Assembly: GCA_016287755.1 (NCBI GenBank) | Contig: JAEEWT010000008.1 | Span: 101,165 to 165,164 of the forward strand | Origin: Prevotella sp. | Lineage (GTDB): Bacteria; Bacteroidota; Bacteroidia; Bacteroidales; Bacteroidaceae | Length of the DNA: 64,000 bases | Reading direction: 5' to 3' | In this document: positions 17,927 through 27,428 of the stretch, one piece after another | Layout of the letters: every line of letters starts with the position of its first letter | Position numbering within the stretch: the first letter of the stretch is position 1 | Notes under the pieces: model-generated | Told to the model about the DNA's origin: nothing | What the model saw: only the letters and a program-made list of their open reading frames with translations | Databases searched by the model: none | Program-made: the position numbers and the translations under genes

Positions 17927-19588
17927 ATGAAAAAGATTTTTCTAACAGTTTCCCTCTTGGGCATGGCTGTTTATGGAATGGCCTGCACCAACCTGATTGC
18001 AGGGAAGAAAGCAACCACCGACGGCAGTGTGTTCTGTTCGTATAGTGCTGACAGCTATGGTATGTTTACCAATCTCTGTCATTACCCGGCAGGGAAGCAT
18101 ACTGCTGACGAGAAACGATGGATCATCGATTACGACACGGATGTGAACCATGGATGGATTCCTGAGGCACCGATTACTTATAATGTTATCGGTAATATCA
18201 ACGAGTTTCAGGTATCGATCGGTGAGACCACCTTCGGCGGTCGTGAGGAGATGGTAGATACCACAGGCATCATCGACTACGGTAGTCTGATGTACCTCGG
18301 ATTGCAACGGGCCAAGACGGCACGGGAGGCTATCATGGTGATGACATCCTTGGTAGAGAAATATGGTTATAACTCGGAAGGTGAGACCTTCACGATCTGT
18401 GATCCCAACGAAGCATGGATCATGGAGATGATGGGCACGGGAACACCAGGCACGAAGTACCATACCGACAAGGCGCCGCGTGTGGTGTGGGTGGCTCTTC
18501 GCATTCCTGATGAGTGCATCTGTGCCCATGCTAACCAGAGTCGTATCACCACCTTCAACCAGAAGGATAAGAAGAACGTGATGTTCTCCAAGGGTATGAT
18601 CCAGTATGCCCGCGACATGGGGTGGTTCAGCGGTAAGGATGCCGAGTTCTCGTTCAATGCGGCCTTTGCAGCGCCCGACTTCTCCGGTCGTCGTGCTTGT
18701 GAGGCTCGTGTATGGAGTTTCTTCAACCATTTCTCGGATGAGATGGACCGCTATGTGGATTATGCTGCAGGTATTGTGAAGGATGCCGAACCGATGCCGT
18801 TGTGGATTGTACCTAACAAGAAGGTATCTCTGCAGGACATGGAGGCTTGTATGCGCGATCACTACGAAGGAACACCTTTCGACCTGAGTAATGACATGGG
18901 ACAAGGGTTGTGGGAAATGCCTTACCGTATCACACCACTGAGTTTCAAGGTGGGGGATAAGAAGTATTTCAACGAGCGTCCTATCTCTACGCAGCAGGCT
19001 GGGTTCTCATATGTCTGTCAGCTCCGTTCCTGGCTGCCGGATGCCATTGGTGGTATTATCTGGTTCGGTAATGACGATGGTAACATGGTGGCCTACACGC
19101 CAATCTATTGTAGTTCCACCCGTCAGCCGGAGTGCTACAATACACCTGGAGCCGACGATGTGACGTTCTCTGATAAGAATGCCTTCTGGGTATGTAACTG
19201 GGTGAGCAATATGGTCTATCCGCGTTATTCGCAGATGTTCCCGTCGCTGAAGGAAGTACGCGACTCTTTGGAGAACTCGTATTTCGCTGCTCAGAAAGAA
19301 GTGGAAGAGAAAGCGCAGGCACTTTATGAGAAGAACCCCGCTGAGGCCGTCGCTTTCCTGAATAACTACGGAATCGAAAAGGCACAACAGATGCTGGTCC
19401 GCTGGAAACAACTTGGTTGGTATCTGGTAGTGAAATACAATGATATGGTGGTGAAGCCTGAGAAAGACGGGAAATTCCTGCGCACTGAAACGGGCTTAGG
19501 CGCTACCGTGAAACGTACAGGCTATTCAGAAAAAGTGGCCAAGCAGTTGGTGGAAACCACCGGCGACCGCTTTGCGGTACCCGAGTGA
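17927..19588 (+). CDS. C69-family dipeptidase
   Basis: 553 residues from the ATG at 17927, 8 bp after the previous stop. A signal peptide (MKKIFLTVSLLGMAVYGMA) is followed at once by CTNLIAGKKATTDGSV, where the cysteine is the N-terminal nucleophile of the Ntn-hydrolase fold, exposed after processing. Further family motifs: YNVIGNINEFQVSIGETTFGG, ICDPNEAWIMEMMG and RVWSFFNHFSDE. C69 enzymes (PepD of lactobacilli) split dipeptides; in Bacteroidales they are exported and probably used for peptide scavenging. The stop is just before a heptamer array and a palindromic terminator. Confidence 0.92.
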   Translation: MKKIFLTVSLLGMAVYGMACTNLIAGKKATTDGSVFCSYSADSYGMFTNLCHYPAGKHTADEKRWIIDYDTDVNHGWIPEAPITYNVIGNINEFQVSIGETTFGGREEMVDTTGIIDYGSLMYLGLQRAKTAREAIMVMTSLVEKYGYNSEGETFTICDPNEAWIMEMMGTGTPGTKYHTDKAPRVVWVALRIPDECICAHANQSRITTFNQKDKKNVMFSKGMIQYARDMGWFSGKDAEFSFNAAFAAPDFSGRRACEARVWSFFNHFSDEMDRYVDYAAGIVKDAEPMPLWIVPNKKVSLQDMEACMRDHYEGTPFDLSNDMGQGLWEMPYRITPLSFKVGDKKYFNERPISTQQAGFSYVCQLRSWLPDAIGGIIWFGNDDGNMVAYTPIYCSSTRQPECYNTPGADDVTFSDKNAFWVCNWVSNMVYPRYSQMFPSLKEVRDSLENSYFAAQKEVEEKAQALYEKNPAEAVAFLNNYGIEKAQQMLVRWKQLGWYLVVKYNDMVVKPEKDGKFLRTETGLGATVKRTGYSEKVAKQLVETTGDRFAVPE

Positions 19589-19590
19589 TG

Positions 19591-19660
19591 GTGGAATGAG
19601 GAATGTGGAATGAGGAATGTGGAATGAGGAATGTGGAATGAGAAATTTCTCATTCCACAT
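19591..19660. repeat. Heptamer array ending in a 30-bp perfect palindrome (possible bidirectional terminator)
   Basis: Eight 7-nt units in alternation (GTGGAAT, GAGGAAT; last unit GAGAAAT) span 19591-19646. The last units plus the next bases (19631-19660) form a perfect palindrome with arms ATGTGGAATGAGAAA and TTTCTCATTCCACAT. It lies between the convergent C69 and hisC genes, where a shared terminator is expected; there is no strong U tract. Confidence 0.75.
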
Positions 19661-19665
19661 AAATA

Positions 19666-20700
19666 TCAATACTGTCGGAGAGCAGCGAGCAATTCGTTGT
19701 TCTCCGATTTATTTCCAACGGTGATACGTAGACAGTTCTGACAGAGCTGCACACGGTTGCGGTTGCGAACGATGATACCGCGGTCAACAAGGTAGTTATA
19801 AATCTTCTGGGCATCGGTCACCTTCACGAGGAAGAAGTTCGCATCGGTGGGATACACCTTCTCGGTGATGGGCAGCAGTGCCACGTTCTGCATCATACGG
19901 GAACGCTCCTGCATCAGCATCTTCACCCATTTATCTACCTCGTACGGATCCTTCAACGCTTCCAAAGCCTGTTGCTGCGTGAGCTGGTTCACGTTGTACG
20001 GATACTTCACCTTATTATATAGATCTATAATAGCAGACTGAGCAAAAGCCATTCCCAAGCGGATGGCAGCGCAGCCCCAAGCCTTACTGAACGTATTCAA
20101 TACAATCAGATTCGGATACTTCTGGATATCCAGTCGTAGAGGACGTTCAGCAGCGAAGTCACTGTACGCCTCGTCAACGATGACGAGTCCTTCGAAGTTA
20201 TTGATCACCTTGATGATCTCCTCACGTTGAATACTGTTACCTGTGGGGTTGTTAGGAGAGCAGAGCCAGATTATCTTGGTGTTGTCATCACAGGCTGCCA
20301 ACAGTCGGTCGGCAGTGATCTGATAATGCTCATCCAGTAGCACAGGACGGTACTCGACGTCGTTGATGTCGGCACAAACCTTGTACATGCCGTAGGTGGG
20401 TTCCATAGCCACCACATTATCGATGCCCGGACGGGTAAAGCAGCGGTAGGGGAGGTCGATGGCCTCATCGCTGCCGTTGCCGAGGAAGATACAATCCTCG
20501 GGTACCCCTTTCACAGCAGAAAGACGTTTCTTCAGCTCCAACTGCAACGGATCGGGATAGCGGTTGAAGGGCTGGTTGTAGGGATTCTCGTTCGCATCGA
20601 GAAACACTCTGGCTTCGCGCCCTGCATATTCGTTGCGAGCAGAGCTATAGGGTGCGAGGTTCCAGATGTTGGGTCTGGTGAGTTGCTCAAGGGATTTCAT
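19666..20700 (-). CDS. hisC: Histidinol-phosphate aminotransferase
   Basis: 344 residues, fold-I PLP enzyme. Converts imidazole-acetol phosphate and glutamate to histidinol phosphate. Motifs: [48 protein letters not shown] and the PLP lysine in [21 protein letters not shown] near the end holds the substrate-carboxylate arginine. Third gene of hisG-hisD-hisC; the gap to hisD is a 9-nt tandem array. Confidence 0.97.
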   Translation of the reverse strand: MKSLEQLTRPNIWNLAPYSSARNEYAGREARVFLDANENPYNQPFNRYPDPLQLELKKRLSAVKGVPEDCIFLGNGSDEAIDLPYRCFTRPGIDNVVAMEPTYGMYKVCADINDVEYRPVLLDEHYQITADRLLAACDDNTKIIWLCSPNNPTGNSIQREEIIKVINNFEGLVIVDEAYSDFAAERPLRLDIQKYPNLIVLNTFSKAWGCAAIRLGMAFAQSAIIDLYNKVKYPYNVNQLTQQQALEALKDPYEVDKWVKMLMQERSRMMQNVALLPITEKVYPTDANFFLVKVTDAQKIYNYLVDRGIIVRNRNRVQLCQNCLRITVGNKSENNELLAALRQY

Positions 20701-20708
20701 GTTTGAAA

Positions 20709-20744
20709 TATGGGGTTAATGGGGTTAATGGGCAGAATGGGCAA
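20709..20744. repeat. Nonamer tandem array between hisD and hisC
   Basis: Four 9-nt units (TATGGGGTT, AATGGGGTT, AATGGGCAG, AATGGGCAA) fill most of the 52-bp hisD-hisC gap. The unit is nearly the same as in the arrays flanking hisF, 15 kb away. Confidence 0.85.
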
Positions 20745-20752
20745 TATAACAA

Positions 20753-22039
20753 TCAATGATCAATTGCGCGAACACGCAAAGTCATGGCATTCTTATGCGC
20801 CATGAGTTCCTCGTTCTCGGCCATTACCTCTACAGCATGTCCTATGCTGCGGATTCCTTCCTTAGTGAGATGCTGGAAGGTAACCTTGCGGTTGTAGCTA
20901 TCGAGATTCACGCCACTATAGGCGGTGGCGTAGCCATGGGTGGGCAGGGTATGATTTGTGCCGCTGGCATAGTCGCCAGCACTCTCACAAGCATACAGTC
21001 CGAGGAATACGCTACCAGCATTCACCACTTTCTCAGCCAGCTCCTGATAGTTGGCTGTGGTAATGATCAGGTGTTCGGGAGCGTAAGCGTTACTCAGGTC
21101 CATAGCCTCCTGACCATCGTGTACCAATACGAAGGTGGAGTTCTCCAATGTTTTGGCAGCCAGTTCTTTTCTGGGTAATTGCTCAAGTTGTATATCAATC
21201 TCCTTTCTTACCTCTTCAATCATCTTTTCTGAGGTGGAGATGAGGAACACCTGTGAGTCGATACCATGCTCCGCCTGCGACAGGAGGTCGGCTGCTACGA
21301 AGTCGGGACGACTGGTCTCATCGGCTATCACGCACACCTCTGAAGGTCCTGCGGGCATGTCAATGGCCACATCATGCAGTGACACCTGTTGTTTGGCAGC
21401 CATCACATACTGGTTTCCGGGACCGAAGATCTTATAGACCTTAGGAACACTTTCCGTACCGTAGGCCATGGCACCAATAGCTTGGACACCACCAGCTTTA
21501 AAGATCTTGTTGACACCCGCGATACGTGCTGCGGCCAGAATGGCAGGATTCACCTTTCCTTCTCGGTTCGGAGGTGTGCAGAGCACGATTTCTTTACATC
21601 CTGCGATCTTTGCTGGAGTGGCCAGCATCAGAACCGTACTGAACAAGGGGGCTGTGCCACCGGGAATATAGAGTCCTACCTTCTCGATGGGAACACTTTT
21701 CTGCCAGCAGGTAACGCCAGGGGCTGTCTCTACACGGATACCCTCATAGCGCTGTGCCTCATGGAATGCCTTGATGTTATGATGGGCAGTGCGGAGTGAT
21801 GAAAGCAGATCTTCACTAACCAATGTCATGGCCTCGTCGATCTCCGCTTCACTGACAGCAAGAGAAGAGAGCTTCACATGGTCGAACTTCTCTTCATAAG
21901 CCATCACGGCCTTGTCACCGTTGGCACGGATATCATCCAGAACGCTCTTCACAATGGCATTCAACTGTGACACGTCCAGGTGCGGACGTTCTACAATCGT
22001 CTTCCATTCACCTCTCTCGGGGTATCGTATGATCTTCAC
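20753..22039 (-). CDS. hisD: Histidinol dehydrogenase
   Basis: 428 residues, full length. Oxidises L-histidinol to histidine in two NAD-dependent steps, zinc-dependent. Motifs: [57 protein letters not shown] and the catalytic Glu-His pair in [10 protein letters not shown]; the zinc-ligand region near the end is SGTNHTLPT. Middle gene of hisG-hisD-hisC; a heptamer array fills the gap to hisG. Confidence 0.97.
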   Translation of the reverse strand: MKIIRYPERGEWKTIVERPHLDVSQLNAIVKSVLDDIRANGDKAVMAYEEKFDHVKLSSLAVSEAEIDEAMTLVSEDLLSSLRTAHHNIKAFHEAQRYEGIRVETAPGVTCWQKSVPIEKVGLYIPGGTAPLFSTVLMLATPAKIAGCKEIVLCTPPNREGKVNPAILAAARIAGVNKIFKAGGVQAIGAMAYGTESVPKVYKIFGPGNQYVMAAKQQVSLHDVAIDMPAGPSEVCVIADETSRPDFVAADLLSQAEHGIDSQVFLISTSEKMIEEVRKEIDIQLEQLPRKELAAKTLENSTFVLVHDGQEAMDLSNAYAPEHLIITTANYQELAEKVVNAGSVFLGLYACESAGDYASGTNHTLPTHGYATAYSGVNLDSYNRKVTFQHLTKEGIRSIGHAVEVMAENEELMAHKNAMTLRVRAIDH

Positions 22040-22040
22040 T

Positions 22041-22075
22041 TTTAATTTTCAATTATCAATTATCAATTATCAATT
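22041..22075. repeat. Heptamer tandem array between hisG and hisD
   Basis: Five 7-nt units (TTTAATT, TTCAATT, then ATCAATT three times) that occupy the gap from the hisG stop (22076) to the hisD start (22039) almost exactly. Confidence 0.9.
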
Positions 22076-22927
22076 TTACAGAATCATCTTTTCGATGGGA
22101 GTCACCAGAATACCTTGCGCGCCCAACTCTTTCAACTTACCGATAATCTCCCAGAACCGTTTCTGGTCGAGCACGGTATGTACGGAGCACCATTCTTCGT
22201 CGGCCAATGGGATGATGGTAGGACTCTTTAGTCCGGGCAGCACCTCGATAATCTCCTTTAACTTGGCCTTCGGCGCATTCATACGTACATATTTCTTATC
22301 CTCCGCCTGTTTCACAGCCTCGAAACGGAAGAGCATATCGGCCAGGATCTGTCGTTTGTCCTCACTCAAATTTTTGTTGGCGATAAGCAGGGCCTCACTC
22401 TGCATCACCACTTCCACCTCGCTCAGGTTATTGCTTACCAAGGTAGAGCCGCTGCTGACGATATCGAAGATACCGTCGGCCAGTCCGATACCCGGACTGA
22501 TCTCTACGCTACCAGTAATCACATGGATGTCGGCGTTAATTCCTTTCTCCTCCAGGAAACGGCGGAGGATATAGGGGTAGGAGGTGGCAATCTTCTTACC
22601 ATTAAACCATTCCAAACCTGGGTAGTCGATACTCTTGGGGATGGCCAGACTCAACCGGCACTTACTGAAGCCCAAGCGTGAGATGACCTCCGCATCCTCG
22701 TGGCGTTCCACGAACTCGTTTTCGCCCACCACACCAATGTCGGCCACACCGCTTGCCACACTTTGCGGGATGTCATCATCACGCAGGTACAGCACTTCGA
22801 GGGGGAAGTTAGACGACTGAACCAACAATGTGCGCCTTGACGCACTGATCTTGATATCGGCTTCTGTCAGCAGATTGATGGTGTCTTCAAACAGACGACC
22901 TTTGGATTGTACAGCTATCCTTAACAT
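22076..22927 (-). CDS. hisG: ATP phosphoribosyltransferase, long form
   Basis: 283 residues from the ATG at 22927 (MLRIAVQSKGRLFEDT). Joins ATP and PRPP, the committed step of histidine synthesis. Family motifs: DIGVVGENEFVE and the PRPP loop DIVSSGSTLVSNNL. The last ~75 residues form the C-terminal ACT-like regulatory domain, so this is the HisZ-independent, histidine-inhibited form. An in-frame ATG at 22978 overlaps the promoter and is not used. First gene of hisG-hisD-hisC. Confidence 0.97.
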   Translation of the reverse strand: MLRIAVQSKGRLFEDTINLLTEADIKISASRRTLLVQSSNFPLEVLYLRDDDIPQSVASGVADIGVVGENEFVERHEDAEVISRLGFSKCRLSLAIPKSIDYPGLEWFNGKKIATSYPYILRRFLEEKGINADIHVITGSVEISPGIGLADGIFDIVSSGSTLVSNNLSEVEVVMQSEALLIANKNLSEDKRQILADMLFRFEAVKQAEDKKYVRMNAPKAKLKEIIEVLPGLKSPTIIPLADEEWCSVHTVLDQKRFWEIIGKLKELGAQGILVTPIEKMIL

Positions 22928-22974
22928 ATCGTTATAATCTCTTACTTTTATGGTATTCTTACTTATAAAACGCT

Positions 22975-23002
22975 GCAAAGGTACGGATAAGTGGGCGAAA
23001 AA
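22975..23002 (-). promoter_or_regulatory. Extended promoter of hisG
   Basis: Minus-strand GGTTTTTCGCCCACTTATCCG followed by TACCTTTGC (-7, complement of 22975-22983). It faces away from the next promoter, giving back-to-back starts for hisG and the transglycosylase. Confidence 0.8.
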
Positions 23003-23024
23003 CCAAAGAAAAACAAGTTTTATT

Positions 23025-23055
23025 TGCTTTTGTTCTCACTTATTCGTACCTTTGC
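23025..23055 (+). promoter_or_regulatory. Extended promoter of the MltF-like gene
   Basis: TTTTGTTCTCACTTATTCG followed by TACCTTTGC (23047-23055). The proposed TTG start at 23063 lies 7 nt after the -7 box, so the messenger would have almost no leader. Confidence 0.75.
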
Positions 23056-23062
23056 CCGCGTT

Positions 23063-24268
23063 TTGAAGAGGATATGTTTGTACATCGTGTTAGGGATGAT
23101 CTGTTTGACTTCATGCAAGAAAGAAAAACAGGATACCCGACTCGTCACTCCATGGGGTGAGGTGCAGACGGATAGTATTCCTGTGTCTGATAGTTTCACT
23201 TTAAGGGATATTCAGACCAACGGTGAGATGATCATGCTGACGTTGTCTGGTCCTGAGACCTACTACGACTATCATGGAAAGGGAATGGGAGCACAGTTCC
23301 TCTTATGCGAGAAGTTTGCACAGAGTCTTGGCGTATCCTTACGGGTAGAGTTGTGTAAGGATACTTTGGAGATGATATGGAAACTGGGGCGTGGTGAGGC
23401 AGATGTAATTGCTTATATGTTGCCCGACAGTATTATGAAAACTCTGCCTGATTCTATCCTTGGAAGTGACAGCCTGAAGTTCTGCGGTGTGGAAGGTCGA
23501 TGGCTGGTGCAGTCGAACAATACGGAACTTGCCGATGCACTCAATCAGTGGTACAAGCCGAATATGCTGGAGGATATCAAGCAGGAGGAGCATCGGTTGC
23601 TGACTACCGCAAGTGTGAAACGACATGTTTATTCGCCGTTCCTCAACAGGAGTACGGGCGTGATCTCCAAATACGATGATCTGTTCAGGAAATATGCACC
23701 TTTGGCAAGGTGGGACTGGCGTTTGATGGCAGCGCAGTGCTATCAGGAGAGTTGCTTTGACCCGCAAGCACGGTCGTGGGCTGGGGCTCGCGGACTGATG
23801 CAGATTATGCCCGGTACAGCTGCGCACTTAGGTCTCGCTATGTCGGATATCCATACACCAGAGCCAAATATCTCTGCTGCAGCCCGTTATCTTCAGGAGC
23901 TGAGCAGTACCTTCAGTGATATTCCTAACGTAACCGAACGACAGAACTTCGTGTTGGCGGCATATAACGGAGGTGCCATGCATGTAAGAGATGCAATGGC
24001 CCTGACCCGTAAGAATGGCGGGAACCCCCAGCGATGGGGCGATGTGGCACGTAATATGTTGTTACTACGCGAACCTGCAGGTTATAACGACCCGGTGGTG
24101 AAACACGGTTACATGCGTGCCAACGAAACCGTTGACTATGTCGATCGGATACGTGCCCGTTATGCTCAGTACCGTGGCGTACCAATGGGTAAACTTCCCT
24201 CGGCAGGCGGAAGTTTCTCACCTGTGGCTCCGAGGAAAGCCAAGAAAAAGCATAAGTACCACGTATAA
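23063..24268 (+). CDS. MltF-like lytic transglycosylase lipoprotein (SBP3 + SLT domains)
   Basis: 401 residues from a TTG at 23063. This start gives the lipoprotein signal MKRICLYIVLGMICLTSC with the lipobox cysteine at residue 18; the next ATG (23096) would leave too short a signal, and upstream starts lie inside the promoter. Residues ~60-190 resemble a solute-binding (SBP_bac_3) domain. From about residue 210 an SLT goose-lysozyme domain follows: WRLMAAQCYQESCFDPQARS holds the catalytic Glu, then GARGLMQIMPGTA and AYNGG. Cleaves glycan strands of peptidoglycan at the membrane. Convergent with hisB, 3 bp apart. Confidence 0.88.
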   Translation: MKRICLYIVLGMICLTSCKKEKQDTRLVTPWGEVQTDSIPVSDSFTLRDIQTNGEMIMLTLSGPETYYDYHGKGMGAQFLLCEKFAQSLGVSLRVELCKDTLEMIWKLGRGEADVIAYMLPDSIMKTLPDSILGSDSLKFCGVEGRWLVQSNNTELADALNQWYKPNMLEDIKQEEHRLLTTASVKRHVYSPFLNRSTGVISKYDDLFRKYAPLARWDWRLMAAQCYQESCFDPQARSWAGARGLMQIMPGTAAHLGLAMSDIHTPEPNISAAARYLQELSSTFSDIPNVTERQNFVLAAYNGGAMHVRDAMALTRKNGGNPQRWGDVARNMLLLREPAGYNDPVVKHGYMRANETVDYVDRIRARYAQYRGVPMGKLPSAGGSFSPVAPRKAKKKHKYHV

Positions 24269-24271
24269 TCG

Positions 24272-25345
24272 TTAAAGCATCCCTTTTGTAGAAGGCAATT
24301 CGTAGTGGTATATATCGCGCTTCACAGCCATCTTCAATGCTCTTGCCAGTGCCTTGAAGATTCCTTCAATCTTATGGTGTTCGTTCTGTCCTTCAGCCTT
24401 GATGTTCAGGTTCATCTTAGCTGCATCGCTCAGACTCTTGAAGAAATGGAGGAACATCTCTGTGGGCATCTCACCGATGCGCTCCCGTTGGAACGTGGCA
24501 TCCCATACGAGCCAGGGACGACCGCCGAAGTCGAGTGCCACTGAGCACAGACAGTCATCCATGGGCAGACAATAGCCGTAGCGCTCAATGCCTCGCTTGT
24601 CGCCTAATGCTTGTAAGATACACTCACCTAATGCGATGGCTGTATCTTCGATGGTGTGGTGCTCATCCACATGAAGGTCTCCCTTGGTGTGTATCAGCAG
24701 GTCCATCATTCCATGTTTGCCAATCTGCTCCAACATGTGGTCGAAGAAGCCCAGTCCTGTGGATATATCACATTTTCCCGTTCCATCGATGTTCAGTCTG
24801 ACGTGTATATCCGTTTCCTTGGTAGTTCTTCTCACCTCAGAAACACGTTCCCCAGCAAACAGGAGTTCAGCGATTCGTTCCCAGGTCATATCTTTATCGA
24901 GTATGAATGCCTTACACCCCAAGTTCTCAGCCAGTTGGCGGTCACTCTCACGATCACCAATCACATAGCTGCCAAAAATATCAAAAGCAGGGTTGTTGAT
25001 ATACTCTTTGAGCATCCCGATACCCGGTTTGCGGTTAGGGTGGTTATCCTCAGGGAAATGCGGGTCGATCTTAATGTCATCGAAAGTAATTCCTTCTCCT
25101 TCGAGTGTTTGCAGGATAAAGTTATGAACAGGCCAGAACGTGTCCTCAGGGAAAGCATCCGTACCCAGTCCGTCCTGGTTGCTCACCATGACGAAGCGGA
25201 AGTCAAGATTCTGTCGGATGAATCCCAGGTTGCGGAACACTCCTTTGACGAATTTCAATTTCTCGAAAGCATCAATCTGCTCATCGGCAGGCTCTTCTAT
25301 TAGCGTACCGTCGCGATCGATGAATAATATCTTTTGTGGTTTCAT
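24272..25345 (-). CDS. hisB: Bifunctional histidinol-phosphatase / imidazoleglycerol-phosphate dehydratase
   Basis: 357 residues. The N-terminal HAD phosphatase (about 1-165) has [28 protein letters not shown] and [15 protein letters not shown]. The C-terminal IGP dehydratase has the paired metal-binding histidine motifs [13 protein letters not shown] and [15 protein letters not shown], and [17 protein letters not shown] near the end. Catalyses steps 6 and 8 of histidine synthesis. It is separate from the other his genes, 25 bp downstream of an unrelated membrane protein gene with which it is probably co-transcribed. Confidence 0.97.
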   Translation of the reverse strand: MKPQKILFIDRDGTLIEEPADEQIDAFEKLKFVKGVFRNLGFIRQNLDFRFVMVSNQDGLGTDAFPEDTFWPVHNFILQTLEGEGITFDDIKIDPHFPEDNHPNRKPGIGMLKEYINNPAFDIFGSYVIGDRESDRQLAENLGCKAFILDKDMTWERIAELLFAGERVSEVRRTTKETDIHVRLNIDGTGKCDISTGLGFFDHMLEQIGKHGMMDLLIHTKGDLHVDEHHTIEDTAIALGECILQALGDKRGIERYGYCLPMDDCLCSVALDFGGRPWLVWDATFQRERIGEMPTEMFLHFFKSLSDAAKMNLNIKAEGQNEHHKIEGIFKALARALKMAVKRDIYHYELPSTKGML

Positions 25346-25370
25346 GATTCATATTAATAATAGGTGATAC

Positions 25371-26309
25371 TCAATACTCTGTATTCAGCTTCAGGTTCCT
25401 CTTCTCCTGTTCCTTTGCTTCGATGGAGCCGTAGATATAGTAGGCTACGAATAAACTGAAAAGAATCATTATGGCATAGATGAAGTAGGAAACCAAAGAG
25501 ACGCCGTAAGCCAGAGGAGTGAAATAGCCAGGGATTCCAGCCTCGTCGCCCTGCATCACACCCTGTATGGAGAAGCCGTATGCCGTGAACAGAATGATGA
25601 GCGGCAAGGATATAATCAGTCCGATTACCGCGATGCAAATGCTTACTACAAGTAGGGTGAGGAAGATATATCCCCAGTGTTTCATACCAGTCTTCAAGTC
25701 CTTGAATAAGATTTTATGGAAGTGCGTATCCGTTTCCACGAAATACTTGATGCAGACATAGACGATAGGGAGGAGCAGGAGAGAGAGTATGGTCATGGCC
25801 AGCATTGCTATCATCATGTTCTTGGCGAAAATCGTCTGCTGCTGTTGCATCTGGATCATCGGATCCGTTTGGGGGATGCCCGTTGCGGAATCGGCCGCAC
25901 CTGTGGAGAAGGAGCCGAAGGCGGCGGAAATACCTATGATGATGAGGGTGAAAACGACGGTTAGCAGTATCATCCATAAAGTCGCCTTCAGGGCACGCAG
26001 GATGTTCCACGTAAACGATTGTCCATTGAACAGCATCATCGTTCTCCCATAGAAGACGATTTCAGCAACAACGGTAAAGAGCATCAGGGCACACGAAACG
26101 AGCATGTCGCTTAGTGAGGGAACCTGACCGTAGGTCTTGAACTGGTTCAAAATGAAAAATCCCAGAATAACGGCCAAAGCCAAAGCATATGGCCAGATAT
26201 GCTTGAGTATCACCTTATAATTGTCGGTGAACAAATTGTATGCTGCCTTGATCGTTGCGCGGTAGCCACGACTCTTGATCAGTTCTTCTTCTTGTTTTAA
26301 CTGTATCAT
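25371..26309 (-). CDS. Polytopic membrane protein of unknown function
   Basis: 312 residues with about six membrane segments (IWPYALALAVILGFFILNQF, MLVSCALMLFTVVAEIVFYG, TLWMILLTVVFTLIIIGISA, MIAMLAMTILSLLLLPIVYV, GYIFLTLLVVSICIAVIGLI, GVSLVSYFIYAIMILFSLFV). A soluble N-terminus (IKSRGYRATIKAAYNLFTDN) and a charged C-terminal tail are also seen. No catalytic motif is recognised; a Gln-rich loop (PMIQMQQQQTIF) lies mid-protein. It shares a transcript direction with hisB and has its own extended promoter upstream. Confidence 0.7.
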   Translation of the reverse strand: MIQLKQEEELIKSRGYRATIKAAYNLFTDNYKVILKHIWPYALALAVILGFFILNQFKTYGQVPSLSDMLVSCALMLFTVVAEIVFYGRTMMLFNGQSFTWNILRALKATLWMILLTVVFTLIIIGISAAFGSFSTGAADSATGIPQTDPMIQMQQQQTIFAKNMMIAMLAMTILSLLLLPIVYVCIKYFVETDTHFHKILFKDLKTGMKHWGYIFLTLLVVSICIAVIGLIISLPLIILFTAYGFSIQGVMQGDEAGIPGYFTPLAYGVSLVSYFIYAIMILFSLFVAYYIYGSIEAKEQEKRNLKLNTEY

Positions 26310-26331
26310 GCTGTTGTTTATCTATTTGAGG

Positions 26332-26360
26332 ACAAAGGTACGAATAAGTGAGAGAAAAAC
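26332..26360 (-). promoter_or_regulatory. Extended promoter of the membrane protein-hisB unit
   Basis: Minus-strand GGTTTTTCTCTCACTTATTCG followed by TACCTTTG (-7, complement of 26333-26340). Back-to-back with the next promoter. Confidence 0.8.
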
Positions 26361-26369
26361 CAAAAAAAC

Positions 26370-26401
26370 TTTTGTGTTTCGCTCACTTATTCGTACTTTT
26401 G
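26370..26401 (+). promoter_or_regulatory. Extended promoter of the Gfo/Idh oxidoreductase
   Basis: TTTGTGTTTCGCTCACTTATTCG-type sequence with -7 TACTTTTG at 26394-26401. The ATG at 26407 begins 5 nt after the box, where transcription itself would start, so the messenger is probably leaderless. Confidence 0.75.
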
Positions 26402-26406
26402 TCCCC

Positions 26407-27390
26407 ATGAAACTGATCAATTGGGGTTTTATCGGTTGCGGTGAGGTAACTGAGAAGAAGTCGGGACCGGCCTTTAATGAGGTGACGGGATCGAAAGTCG
26501 TGGCGGTGATGAGTCGCACCGAACGTCGTGCCCGCTCTTACGCAGAGCGTCATCATGTTCCAAAGTACTACACTGATGCGCAGGAACTGATCAACGACCC
26601 CGATGTAAACGCCATCTATGTGGCCACACCTCCCAGCAGTCATGCCACCTTCGCTATCATGGCCATGAAGGCGGGAAAACCTGTTTATGTGGAGAAGCCT
26701 TTGGCGGCCAGCTACGACGAGTGCGTACGCATCAACAGAGTGAGTGAGGAGACTGGTATTCCCTGCTTTGTGGCCTACTACCGTCGTTACCTCCCGTACT
26801 TCCAGCGTGTAAAAGAGATTGTTCAGGGTGGGGTGATAGGAAATATCGTTAACGTACAGATACGCTTCTCTGTTCCGCCGCGCGATTTGGATTATACCTC
26901 TGAGGAAACGCTTCCTTGGCGACTGCAGCCTGCCATCGCCGGAGGTGGCTATTTCTATGACTTAGCCCCGCATCAGCTCGATCTGCTGCAGGATATCTTC
27001 GGCGTAATTACTGAGGCCGATGGTATCTGTGCCAATTGCGGTCATCTGTACAAGGCAGAAGATAGTGTGAGTGCGTGTTTCCGTTTCGAGAGTGGCGTTC
27101 CCGGCAGCGGTTCTTGGTGTTTTGTTGGACACCAATCGGCTCAGGAGGACTGTATTGAGATGATTGGTGAGCAGGGCACCTTGAGTTTCTCCGTATATAA
27201 CTACGACCCCATCCGCTTAGTTACCAGCGAGGGCTCCACGGAGATTGTTGTTCCCAATCCTCCCTATGTGCAGTTACCTATTATCCGCTCCGTGATTGAG
27301 GATCTGCAAGGTATCGGTATCTGTACGGCCACAAGCGTGAGTGCCACGCCCGTGAACTGGGTGCTTGATAGAGTACTTGGGAAGTTCTGA
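26407..27390 (+). CDS. Gfo/Idh/MocA-family oxidoreductase
   Basis: 327 residues. An N-terminal Rossmann domain with a somewhat altered dinucleotide loop (WGFIGCGEVTEKKSGPAF), then VNAIYVATPPSSHATF and the family signature KAGKPVYVEKPLAASYDE, where the lysine of EKP is catalytic. The C-terminal alpha/beta domain holds GGGYFYDLAPHQLDLLQDIFG. Family members oxidise or reduce sugars and related polyols with NAD(P); the substrate is unknown. The ATG at 26407 is chosen because longer frames run into the promoter. The stop codon TGA is the first unit of a heptamer array. Confidence 0.88.
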   Translation: MKLINWGFIGCGEVTEKKSGPAFNEVTGSKVVAVMSRTERRARSYAERHHVPKYYTDAQELINDPDVNAIYVATPPSSHATFAIMAMKAGKPVYVEKPLAASYDECVRINRVSEETGIPCFVAYYRRYLPYFQRVKEIVQGGVIGNIVNVQIRFSVPPRDLDYTSEETLPWRLQPAIAGGGYFYDLAPHQLDLLQDIFGVITEADGICANCGHLYKAEDSVSACFRFESGVPGSGSWCFVGHQSAQEDCIEMIGEQGTLSFSVYNYDPIRLVTSEGSTEIVVPNPPYVQLPIIRSVIEDLQGIGICTATSVSATPVNWVLDRVLGKF

Positions 27391-27422
27391 CAGTTGACAG
27401 TTGATAGTTGATAGTTGACAGT
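27388..27422. repeat. Heptamer tandem array at the oxidoreductase 3' end
   Basis: Five 7-nt units (TGACAGT twice, TGATAGT twice, TGACAGT). The TGA of the first unit is the stop codon of the upstream gene; the array reaches almost to the next ATG (27429). Confidence 0.9.
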
Positions 27423-27428
27423 TGTGAG

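Noticed and set aside
17942..18904. Minus-strand open frame opposite the C69 peptidase
   Set aside because: Mirror of a strongly conserved gene; His/Arg-rich composition typical of antisense translation.
22928..22990. T-box or histidine attenuator before hisG
   Set aside because: The leader is about 45 nt and shows no His-codon run or terminator stem.
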